Source: Archegozetes longisetosus
Taxonomy: Eukaryota > Arthropoda > Arachnida > Sarcoptiformes > Trhypochthoniidae
Assembly (NCBI GenBank): GCA_018873245.2
Contig: JAEMBT020000006.1
Span: 5,973,855-6,037,854, forward strand
Length of the DNA stretch: 64,000 nt
Reading direction: 5' to 3'
Shown here: one piece after another, positions 42,487 to 54,200 of the stretch
How the letters are laid out: each line of letters opens with the position of its first letter
Numbering within the stretch: position 1 is the first letter of the stretch
Position numbers and translations under genes: made by a program
The notes under the pieces: model-generated
Databases searched by the model: none
Told to the model about the DNA's origin: nothing
Seen by the model: only the letters and a program-made list of their open reading frames with translations

Positions 42487-42827
42487 TATTTGTTAGATAA
42501 TTAAATTAATTGCGGTCAATGTTTAATAGTTTAGTGTTTATTGACAGCTTTTCAAAAAATTTTATTAACTTCTGCAAAATAATAATAGTGAAAAACAACC
42601 ACAAAGAACGTCACTTAGATATTTGATATTTTGTGAAAAATACAAGCTTTCGTTTAGTTGATTTATCAAACGTTTATCATTTTTACCAAAAAGCACATGA
42701 GTTTAAAATTTTCATAAATATAGCGTTAATGATAAATAAGTTTATAAGCATCAAATCATGATTTGAATCAAGTTTTTAAGAATATTTGTTCAAATAAACT
42801 AATAGAATAATTAATAAATCAATAAAA
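42487..42827. promoter_or_regulatory. Shared head-to-head promoter of TAF6L and DAP3
   Basis: Only 341 bp separate the two divergent start codons, so both promoters and 5' UTRs must fit here or overlap. The segment is very AT-rich and shows no clear TATA/initiator pair. Both genes are housekeeping in type, which fits a bidirectional promoter. Confidence 0.6.
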
Positions 42828-44514
42828 ATGTTGAATAGAATCTTAATCAATTCGAGAAACTTATTCAAAAGTCAACAACTATCTCATCATTCATTATTGT
42901 CGTTATTTCCTAAGCAAGACTTAAATATATTCAATAAGTGTTTGTCGTCTTCGGTGGCCACTCAATCAAATGACTCAATTGTAGACATATTTCGAACGAA
43001 TGAATCAAGTCCATCGAATCATTCGACGCGACACTTGGCGATGTATTATACAATACCTCATGAAATGGCCAACAAATTATTCATTTTGGGCGGTTTCGAC
43101 AAAGAACAACAAGCGACTATTAAGACATTCAGAGAAACTGCGGTCATGATTAGAAGCCCTGCGCTTGAGGTCATAGACTATTTAAGAAGAGCTGATTATT
43201 CGCGTCCCATTAATCGATACGTTCTCTGTATGCCATTCAATAGCTTTTAATTTAATTTTCAATTTATTTCGTGATATATGTTGAAATGATGTTTTAATTT
43301 CTCATTGATTGAAAAGACGGTTCGATTGGTAGCGGAAAGACCTATACGTTGAACCATATTTTGCATTTTGGTTATGAGCAAAAATTTCTGTTGCTTTACT
43401 GTCCGAATCGTAAGCTGTTATATATTTTTATCAATTTATGAATATAGACTTTGCCATCATTTTAAAATATATATTAATTGTTCAGCCACTGATTGGACGT
43501 TATATCCTGAAGAAATAGCTACTTCTCAGTACAGAGAGGACAGGATCGACACCCCAATTGATGCGGCCGTTTGGTTGCAACACTTTCGCGCTCATAACAA
43601 CCATTTATTGGATAATTTAGATGTAAGTCTTTTCATTGATTAAACTTTGTGTGAAAATTCATTCATTTATGTATGGCTTGAATTTAACGTTTGTTTAGTT
43701 GAAAACAACAAAAAGGTATACTTGGAGTCAAAGAGAAGTCACAGAACCTGGTGAACCGTTGAAGAATATTCTTGAGCATGGAATCAGTCGTATTAAACAC
43801 GCATCCGATTGTATGGCTGCTCTATTGAAAGAAATTAAAGCTCAAACGAATGAAGGCAAGTTCAGAGCTCTGGTAGTCGTGGATAAAGTTAATAGTTTTT
43901 ATGAGAATAGCAAAATTCGATATCCGGATAGAAGTCTAGTTCCAATCGATAATATAACAATCGCGCGAGCCTTCAAAAAACTATTTACTAACGATTGGGT
44001 ATGAAATAGTTTCTCATTGTTAACTCAAAGCTGGTGTCTATTCAGAAACTGAATCGAATTTTTAAATATAACCTTTCAGAAAAATGGAGCAGTAGTGGCG
44101 AGTGTCTGTAAAAAGTTGATCGTTCCCTACAGAATATTTCTATTGCCATGTCCTCAAAGAATTAAGGGGACTCGACATAAACCTAAACCTCAATGGGGTC
44201 CCTTCAGCGTTGCACATCTGAGCGATTTGCCTAAAGACTTACTAACAAATGAGGTTAATTTCAGTTTTCAAATATAAGTTGATTCGAATTGATTTAACAA
44301 TTTATATTTACAGGGATTTCGTGATTTTGACCCGTTTATTCCTATAGAAGTTCCGGTCTACAATGATAAAGAGATGGAAAGTTGTTTAGACTATTACAAC
44401 GATCGGATGTGGATTCAAAGAGAAGTTGCAAAAACCGCTGATGGTAGAAGTGAAATTAAGTTTTTGAGTGGATTTAATCCTTTGGAAACTTATAAAATAT
44501 GTTGTGCTCTATAA
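42828..44514 (+). CDS. DAP3: Mitochondrial small ribosomal subunit protein mS29 (DAP3)
   Basis: A GTP-binding protein of the mitochondrial small ribosomal subunit. Exons: 42828-43227, 43317-43409, 43486-43622, 43699-43998, 44080-44253, 44314-44514. All have GT-AG borders and consistent phases, giving 434 aa (human 398). The first 40 or so residues are basic and hydroxylated with few acids (LNRILINSRNLFKSQQ), as expected for a mitochondrial presequence. A conserved block with MIRSPALEVIDYLRRADYS leads into the P-loop YGSIGSGKTYTL (Walker A about 135-142), completed by the intron 1 splice. Further family marks are TPIDAAVWLQHF, RYTWSQREVTEPGEPL, the Walker B-like RALVVVDKVN, FKKLFTNDW, GFRDFDPFIPIEVPVYNDKE and the Cys-rich end. 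Introns are all 60-90 bp. The start is the first ATG in frame. Confidence 0.95.
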
Positions 44515-45291
44515 TTATTTAAGTTAAAAATCACAATAAAATTTGATTAATTAGTTGTTTTCTATTCTGAAGACAATTTTTGATTTTATATTCTTTGACA
44601 TAAAACTATATATTCTACTGACAAAGATTAGTTAATTGTTAAAATAAAATTTTATTAAGAATAATTAGGAAATGGTCGCTTCTGGGATATTGTTTGCATT
44701 TGATGCTTGTGTTGTCAAGTAATTTGGGAATTTGACTATACGCACAAATAATGATAGTGAATAATGGCAAATATATTGAGGCTATTAACGGATATTGTTG
44801 TGAAGCTGACTATTTGTTACTTAACATCATATGTGAGAATGAGTTTGTCGTAAAAAGCAGCTTTAACACATAGCATCAAAATAATGATTTTCACTTTTAC
44901 TCTCTATTCAGTCACTTCTCTATGGAGCAGAGTGTTAGAGAGTGTTAGCTATATAGCAATACAGTTTTGTGTTGAGATACTCTTTGGTTTGCTTACTAGT
45001 TGTTATATAGCAATGGAAAACTGTATGCGATACTCTCTTACGATACTGACTGGTTTGGAATACTCTCTTACGGTACTCTCTGGTTTGCTTACTGTATATA
45101 ATGCACTGTAGGTTTGAGATGCAGTGAGAGAAAGACGTCGTGAATGCATTTTCACCAACAATGCAATCATTGAGACTGTGAACTCGAAGAGAAGCACATG
45201 GGCTGACTCGAGATGAACTCCAGTATCCTTGTTATAGAATGAATAGTTTAGTAATCTTTTTCTAAAGTTCTGCTAAAGTAGTACTAAAGTG
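44515..45291. other. Intergenic region between DAP3 and the colmedin-like gene
   Basis: It holds the DAP3 poly(A) signal and then the upstream region of the collagen gene. Between about 44935 and 45105 the words GATACTCT, TATAGCAAT, CTGGTTTG and CTCTCTTACG recur in an imperfect duplicated pattern. No gene is visible. Confidence 0.6.
44535..44540 (+). terminator. Poly(A) signal of DAP3
   Basis: AATAAA 21 nt after the DAP3 stop codon, followed by a T-rich stretch (TTAGTTGTTTTCT). This implies a very short 3' UTR. Confidence 0.65.
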
Positions 45292-48200
45292 ATGGGTTTT
45301 GTTTCGAGCGAATTTCATCAAAACTTTATATATTTTCTTATATTTGTTCTCTATTTTTTTGTGTGTCTAAACTTCTATCTAACATATCAACTCAATAATC
45401 ATTGTAGTGAAAAAGTTATTTGCGATCAAATTGAACTCAATTCTAAAATCAAATTAAGTCAAAACGTGAAAAATGAGAAAACAAGTGAAACTGACAGAAA
45501 AATAGCAATTGTTCAGTTGAGTCATAGAAATAGACGACAAGTAGACCAGAGAACAAATGATGACATCGACTATGTGAATGCAAACAACGGTTCATTACAT
45601 GAGCCTAGAAGAGACTACAAATCGTTTGATTTGCCGGTTGACCACAGTTTGCATGACTCACATCATTACCATAATCTTAGACACAGAAGAAGAATGAAAT
45701 CGAGAGCAGCAGCTAATCAACCGATGGAAGATAACAGCGGACCTGCTGTAGAGTTCTTCCCTAAGCCACAGCCAACACAAGAGACACAGGGATATGTATG
45801 GCTGACATCATATTCTCGAATTCCTGTGAGTACTAGAATTATAGTTTGTTTGGTCCTAATTTGCAGTTTCATGTATAGCAGCTTTGATTCCCATTCAAAT
45901 GATATGCACTCTGAATACTAAACATTCTCTAGCCTAAACATCCTCTTATCATAAACATCCTCTATCCAGTCTTTCATATTTTGACTCTCAGGCAAATAAC
46001 ACTAAATTTGTCGACACATTGATTAGGTTTTGTTTTTCCTAAGCTCCAAATGTCCTCAAATCTGATGTTTTAGTGAGCTTAAAGTGCCCTTAAGTGTGGT
46101 TACTTTGAAATTTGAAGCTTTATTGGATTTTATTGAATGATAAGACAATTTATAAAGTTATAAATGTTACTATTTATCATATTTAATACCATGTCCTCGC
46201 TCTAACCCAAATGTTGCATTCCTCGGAGGCATGACTTGTTTTGTGTTTTACTACTATAGTAATGTAAACGTTAACTGAATCGGAAAAGAGAATTCTTTTC
46301 TCTTATTTCTTTTTGATTCTTACTTTTATAGTTTATTTCTTTTTCCATGTTTATTATTAAGTCTCTTTGAGTGTTGACAACAAATAAGTTGCCAAAAATG
46401 CTACCAGCAGTTCACATGCCATTGTCTGAGTGGATATGAAAGAATTATTTCAAATATACGTTAGCAATATCTGCAGAATATAGTTATGGAGTTAGATAGT
46501 TCTACTAAAACGGTCTTTCTTCTTAGATAATTGTATTTGTTCTTTTAGTGATGTTTGGGAGCAGCTCTACATTAGTGCAGGTGTTTTTGCCATTTTGTTG
46601 AGAATTGTGGTGAAAAATATATAAAAAACGAAATGCTAGTTTACTTTTGCTTTATTATGTATATCCAGAAATCCTATACAAGACTAGCATCTTAAGTACT
46701 AACTGTCTCAGTATTAAATTCCAAATTCACGACTACTATACTTAACCTTCTTCTCTCTTACCTTCAAATCTTTCATCACCATTATTTATTTAATCAGATT
46801 GCTTTTGATTATCTGCTGTACAGATTTAATTGACAGGAATGGAAGTAAAATTGATGCCTACCTAAAGTAACAACCAATAGTTGACAAAACCCAAATTGGT
46901 TGGAGTAAGTGGTGCGGCACATATAGCTTTGTGTTCATTTAGTCAGATTCAAATTTGTTTCTCTTTTCCTATGCCGAGCACAGCAATGTGTTTCAATTTG
47001 TCAGATTTAATCAAGTTTTGTATATTTTAAAAAAGTTTTTCGATATTTTAAACTGTTTAATTGGGCTAAAGTTAAATTATCCGTCAAGTGATTTAGCGTT
47101 CAATTATTTGAAGGCAGATTTAATGGTGTTTATTGTTTGAGGAATAAATTTTTGCAGTGAAATGAACAATATTTAAATTACTCAAAGTAAGGAGTAAATC
47201 ATGTTTTAAAAAGTGTGACAAATATTTACTTATTTATCATAAGGTGGTAGACGAGTGCTATTGCGTTCTATCTATTGGGGTTATATGAATTAGAGATAGA
47301 ACTTGATAGCAGTTAACCAACGATATGTAAATCAATATCCCCTTCTTATGCCTTTTATCATTTTATACTTTGCTCCAACTCATTTACATAATTTGAGAAC
47401 TAACGATACGCATCATTCAAAAATCACTTCAACCATTGGGCTTTAGAACAAAGATTAAATATAAGGATAAAAATATGGCTCAGTATATTAATTAATCATC
47501 TACTTTGTCAAAATTTGATGAATAAACTTACTTTGTTTTGTTTTTGGTTGTTTTGTTTCTTTAAAAACAACTGCGATAATCTCACTAAACTTCTCTATTC
47601 TTTTAGAAGAAACCAGTAAACATTATTACTCCTTATTTTCTGACTTTAGTTTTCTACCTCAACAAGTTATCTATTGGTCAAATTTCAACTTCCAGACTAA
47701 CAACTTAACTAAAAACTTAACTACAAACTCTTCAAATTTGTGTGTTTGTTACGCTAAACCTAAAGCTGATTGATTGTATTACTTGAAAGTTGAATTAGAA
47801 AGAAACAATCGAAAAAAGAAAATATAATTTAAGTTGAAGTATGGCCACAAAATTGAAGTTGACTCATTGTAATAATGCTGCATTAGCACTTATTGCGTGT
47901 TCACTTCTCCAACTTGTGACTCCGAGAAAAAGCAACTGATTTTCGATATGATTCAATGGTCCTTCTAAACCATTCAGGGCTCCATTCAATTATTCAAAGA
48001 AGAAAATAAATGTTAGAGCGAGAATTAATTGAATTTTTTGCGGTAATAGTGACTCGGTTTTCATACATCAATCATTGAGTTTGAATGCAAATTGAAAGTT
48101 TGAATTTTTTTCACGCACTCAATACATTGAATATAAAGCACGAAATGCAATTAATTCAAGAATTATATAACTTTTTGAATAACTTGAAAGGATTGAAATT

Positions 48201-51200
48201 TTCAAGTATGATTATTGAGTTGAATTCATGTATAGAGAATAGGGTTGAACTTAAGATGTTTGCGAATAATCAATAAATGACAATATTATGCTTCATATTG
48301 AGTGTTAGTGTCAATTTAGAAGCTCTATAAAAATAGTTTTCTAATCTTTCAACTCATAAGTCAATCTACATTTGACTCGACGCTTTCTTCAAATATTATA
48401 TCTCAAGCATGAAGTCTGAAATGGTATGAGCAATTTTTTCTGAAATAGTATGAGCAATTTTTTCAGCAAATAAAGGGTCACTTTTGTCATGACTCATGAA
48501 TGTTACAATTTATCAGAAGGAGTCTATTTATTTTCGAAACAATGTTTGAGAAATCATGCCCAGAGCCCAACTTTGGAAAGTTAGTCCAAATGTAATCAAA
48601 TTTAGTGAAATAAATCGAATTAGGCTTAAAACGTATTCTTATCAATTTCTCAAGCGATAAGCTCGTATTTGATCTTCACGATGGACCAACTGTTCCGTTT
48701 GACTATTGACATTAAATAAACTCAAACAAATTTAATATATTCCACCGATGAATTGAGGTTTTTATTGGTTTTTTGGAGCCAGTTCAAAAGAGATAATTTC
48801 AAATTTAAATATATTGATAATGATTTTATAAACTAATAAATATAGGAGTCATCAAAACCTCATTCATTGTGTGAGACTTATGTAAATTGAACTGAAATTT
48901 ATTCAAGAGCTTTACTGATCTCTTATAAAAATTTGATCTGTTGTCAGCAATAGTTGAAATGAATTCTGGTAGAAATTCTGGTAAATGTATAGAGCTCTCA
49001 TATTTTAAGGGTTGGAGTTTGAGTTGCATCACATTTATTGTATGGAATCAATGCTATGCTGAGAAGAATAATCTGAAGAAAAATCAAATATAATAAACTT
49101 GGAAGCCAAATAAACTCAATTCTGAAGCAGTTTAAACTTAGCGATTTTGAAACGATTTTTTATTAACGCTTTGAGAATGTTCGAGTTTGTTTGCAAGAGT
49201 ATAACAGTTGGTCGCTTCCATCCATTCATCTCTACACTGAATAACTTTTCTGATTCATTTTCTTAAACTATTCTCAAAGTTTCTAAGTCGAAAACTTTGC
49301 TAAACTATTCCGAAAGTTTGAGAGTTAAAAATTAACTGATTGTACCAGAACACATTACTATCGGTCCTTTTGGTGATTATTAGATTTTATGGGGTGTCCA
49401 AATTTGATTATAAGATAGCAAATAATACTGATTCTTATAATGGATACTGAATTGAGAGCTTGAGGAGTTTGAGATCTAAAGCCGACTATAAGACAATATT
49501 CTAGCTATGTATTTGAATCAACTTTCGATTAAACCAGAGTTCACTGAAATTGATGAGTAGATCACTAATTATAGAGACTATTTCAACTCCTAAGTACGTC
49601 TTTACCTTTGAGTTAAAGTTGGAATTATCGCAATGTCCGCAATGTGTATCTGGAATTTACTTTCTATAATATGAGTGAAGACTCGGTTGTGAGACTCGAA
49701 CGTCGGATTGCATTCAGAATGAATCAAATGGGTATAGATCTTAGTGGATGGTGCTCGCATTTGATTTGATTTGTAGGGTTTCGTCAAACGAGTAAATAGT
49801 AAATAAGGTGTAGTATGAGTTAGAAATAGCAAAGGGCAAATCATTTTGTTAGATGTGGTCAAATGAACGGAAGTAGAAGCGAGCGTTTATTATGAGCTAC
49901 AGAACGTTTATTATGAGTTAGAAGTTCAGATGGAAACTAAGTTTTGCTCTGAAGCAGTTGTTCTGAAGCAGTTGTTCTGAAGCAGTTGTTCTGAAGCAGT
50001 TGTTCTGAAGCAGTCGCTCTGAAGCAGTTGCGATGCTATCTGACTATATAATAGAAGTATATATTATATATTGTATGTATACTTATTTGGTAAGTCTGTT
50101 TATATCTACCGTCAGTATCTTCACATCAGAGTTATCTTCTCGCCCTTGTTTTGCCTCATTGCCCAATATATAAAGCAGAACAATGACTCGCAATCTTAGA
50201 GCTGGCAAAGACTGAATTTTTTGCCGCGTTCAAGTGCTTCTCTATGTTCCATTTCTATATCTTTATTGATGAGCTATTCCTCTTATCCTAATTTCTGATG
50301 CACTTGAATATACATTGTTTGCATGCGAAGTATATTTAAATAACCAGCTTTTGCTTAAGGCTGGATAAGAGTGTGTATAAAGTCTTTAGGAAAATAGAAG
50401 TTTTATAAAAGGATGCTTCAATTAACGTAAAAATGAATAGCAGTGAAAACCTATTCCAATACAGTGTGTAACATCTTTTATCATATTTGAAGTACAGTTC
50501 AAAATTGATTAAACGTCGATAGCAACTAAAGTAAAATGATGCGTGGAGACGTATCCAAGGGGTTATTCATATATTTATAAAAGTACATCTAGTGACAAAA
50601 AGTCCATTCAGTACATTTGTTACTAGCTGTGTATGTAACAGGAAACGTGCCCCAAAAGCATAGCAATGAGCTCTCCATAAGATGCTATCTGTATCAATCG
50701 CGGATTATTAAGTTTTAGGATGTACAGTGTGGATACAAGATTGTCTAATTTTGAATCTGACATTTCAAGTAATAATGAACTAGAAATGCTTTAAGCTTTT
50801 AATTACTGCAGTTATAATGTGTCAAAGTTGCGGACTAATAATGTAATAAATGAATGGCTGTTCGCAAACCCCTTCCGTTTGAGTGATTATCAGCTCTAAT
50901 TAACATTATGAAAGGCTGTGAGCGTAAATCATTTTATGTGTTAGCTTTCCGTCTGAAGCTGTGCTCTGTTTTGACACAATCTGTTGCTAAAAAATATTAT
51001 CATAATATAGCATAATAACTACATTAGTTTGTCTCCTCAAGTATTTCTTATAAGTTTTGTAATTTACCAAATGGTCTTGTCATGGCTTAACTTCTATTAC
51101 ATGTTGTAGTGGTACTTCTAAGTTATACTTGTAAGCTGTATTTGCAAGCTATACTTGTAAGTTGTACTTGTAACTATTGCAAAGGTGGAAGTTGTTTCAT

Positions 51201-54200
51201 TTTTTGGAGCTACTTTACGAATTATTTTTATTGCACTTGCAGTTTATATTAGTTTTCTCCTTCTAACATCCATTTATAAAATAAAAAGCTATTGCCTAAA
51301 TACAAATAAGAGTCAGATTACTGTTGATCACTGTTTTTATATAAATCATCTTATATAAATTGTTCTCAGTTTGTAATTTGGGGGCTCAATCAAAATTACT
51401 TTTCAAAAGAGAAGAGAGAGGGGAGAGGGCGAGAGAGAGAGAGAAAAAATAAGAGTGAAAATACTTTTAAGAATGCATAATATTGAACTCAACTCTATTA
51501 CCGGTTTATTTATCAAGTAAGAGTTACTCTATTCTGTTAATCTAACTTTAATATTAGTTGGAGCGAAGTCTCTAATCTATTATTATGTTTAGCTGGTATT
51601 GTTCTGTGGCTTTTGCTGTCAAACTCAGAGCGCTTACACTCTGCTTACGTTCACTCAAGTCTTTGGAGAATTGGCCAATTTTAGAATAAAAATTCACTTT
51701 CCAGCGTCATCATCATCATCGTCGCCTTCATCTCATAACACATAGCACTTCTCCTCATATAAGTTGATTTTTTGAGTGGAAAAGTTGAGCGCTTAGAGAT
51801 GCCGTTTGAAAAGATAGGTTCCGAAAATTGTTGATAAGAGAAGAGGTGACTCTCTTATAGCACTGACATATAGTAGGGCTACAAATGCCAATTGCGAATA
51901 CTGTACGTGACATTATCAAGTTTTTTACCAGAAATGAAGACCCTTTTATATAAATATCACAACTCAAAGCTTTTTATATTCTATAACTAACAAGTACTAT
52001 GTCGCACAACTCAGTTCGTATATTTTCAATGTTACCATTCTCGAACATCCCCTCATATTTTCAAACATTCTCTCATATTCTCTCACATTCTCTCTCATTC
52101 AATGTTTGAACTAAACGTCTAAAACACCACAACCAAAACTTATATTAAGAGAAGAAATTTGAAGCATCAACAACTTTAGAAATTTGAGTTTGAAGTTATT
52201 TGGTTTTGAATAACATTTTATAAAGTGTGTTTTAAATAATTTTTCACTTTTTATTCAAGTTACTGTAAATTTGTATATTTGTTAAGAAAATAATTCAGGA
52301 ATAACTTTACAAAAATGCTAATCCAAAAATTGAAAACTATTCACAAATAGCATTTTTTATCCAACTATTCAAGTCTTAGAAAATAATTTAGATTTCTCTT
52401 AATATCATCCTTGAAGCTTTGCATCTGAGGCGATAACATATTATTTTTGAGTCATAGCTTGTATGCAAACGAGAAGTCTATCACAATAATTGAATTAAGC
52501 TTGTTTTCTAAGTGCATATTTTGCATATTGTCGACCAAATCTGAACATTCAAAATGATTTAGGAAAATTGAAGCATGTTTAATCAAATTATACTTTTTAG
52601 CAATTCATCACTTATTTTAGAAATTTTGCCAAAATATCAAATTCGACCAAAATATGAAATCTTCCAAAGTGCGTCAAACAGATAATGAGACTATTTTATT
52701 CAACAACTATTGTCTTACTCAACGTTAATTGATTTGATGATAAAACCGATGTTTCTCTATATTCTAGACAGAAATAATTAGCTAATCAAAATGATTTCCA
52801 TCTAATCACTTGTCTGGTGTCAATTGTAGTTGATGTGATTGAATAATTTGATAAGTTTTTCTAGAAATGGGTTTGTCCGCAGAAGTGAACACTCTCAGCA
52901 AAAGCTAACCTTCAGTTTGCTCTCGAGTTAGAGTGGAGCATACTTTTTGAAGATATGGGGACGATATTTTGGCTGTGCTGTATGAATTATCATGTCATCT
53001 AAATAGTTATTACTCTGCTTATCAAACTTCCCCAATCAAAAGTTTGACGTTAGATTTCTTTCTTATTTTTTCTTTCGATCGTTCAAAAGTTCACAAGTTT
53101 TCAATAGAAAATATGATTCACAAACAAAATTTATTTGCAAATATTTATTCTGAAGAATGCGACGAATTCAAAGAATCTCATATTATATTACATTTGATTC
53201 GCAGTTCTATTCATTTGATTATTGATTCACACTTTGACATACCTTCGACTTTTCACTGAGAGATTATGTGATTATTGAAAATTCTCTCAAATCTTGTATT
53301 AAGGATAATATTCTGGACATATTTTATGGATAGAATTGTGATTTGATTCTGAATTATTCAAAAGGATGAATTTGATAATATGAACATGAACCTACTATAG
53401 TGCATATAGAAATTATTTGATGAGCATTCAACCCCAGGTTAAATCAGATTTAATTAAATTTTTCAAAAGCTTCATCATTTCCTGTTTGAAAGAAGTTGTA
53501 GTTGATAAATTAGATATTCTTACTTTCGTTGCTTGGTTCTCAACCTAAGCTCGTGTGTTTATATCCATGCCTGTGACGATCTCTTCTATCGATCATTTGT
53601 TGTACATTCATAATTATCAATATTAAATTCCATGTCTTTTGAGCAGCGATTCATCAATGCATGAATAATGAATTCTTTTGAAGCGAAATAAAGAATATGT
53701 ACTCTTTTCATGATAATGATGTTTAGCGTGAATTGAAATTTTTAGTTCTCCATAAGTAATTGAATCCTAAGCTCTAGAATCAAATGTAGAGCTTGAATTA
53801 ATATTGACATTTCTTTAAGAAGCAATATCGAGGTAATACAAAATTGATTGACTTAAAGCCTAGAATCCTTTTAAAACAAGCTTCTGACTAGTTTACATTT
53901 TGATTTAGCTGAACATTTTCTATATTGTACATTTTTTGCGTTCATTGTATCCAAAAATGACTGAGATTACTTTGATCTATACTTGTTGTTGATTAAGAAA
54001 CAATTTGTTCATATTTTAAAAATAGACAAATCACAGTGAAATAAGCTATAAAAGCAAAATGGGTTTATTACTCTTTGTTTGTCAAACAAATTAATTGCAT
54101 TATATCCAATAAATTCGTTAGAAGTATAATGAAGGAAACCTTGTTTCAATTAAGTCTTACTTCGTTAAAATAATGCAATAAAATTGCAAATCTATTTGCA

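Noticed and set aside
45826..45921. Hydrophobic C-terminal extension after SRIP in the first collagen exon
   Set aside because: It looks like a second membrane segment, but a good donor (GTGAGT) lies right after the conserved TSYSRIP, and the next exon continues the collagen protein. It is intron read-through.
47245..47315. Inverted repeat GCTATTGCGTTCTATCT / AGATAGAACTTGATAGC
   Set aside because: About 17 bp with several mismatches and no TA-flanked terminal structure, so it is not distinguishable from chance.
49600..49870. Possible tRNA-like or short gene on the minus strand (86 codons)
   Set aside because: No tRNA A/B-box pair with a foldable cloverleaf was found, and the open frame has no recognisable motif.
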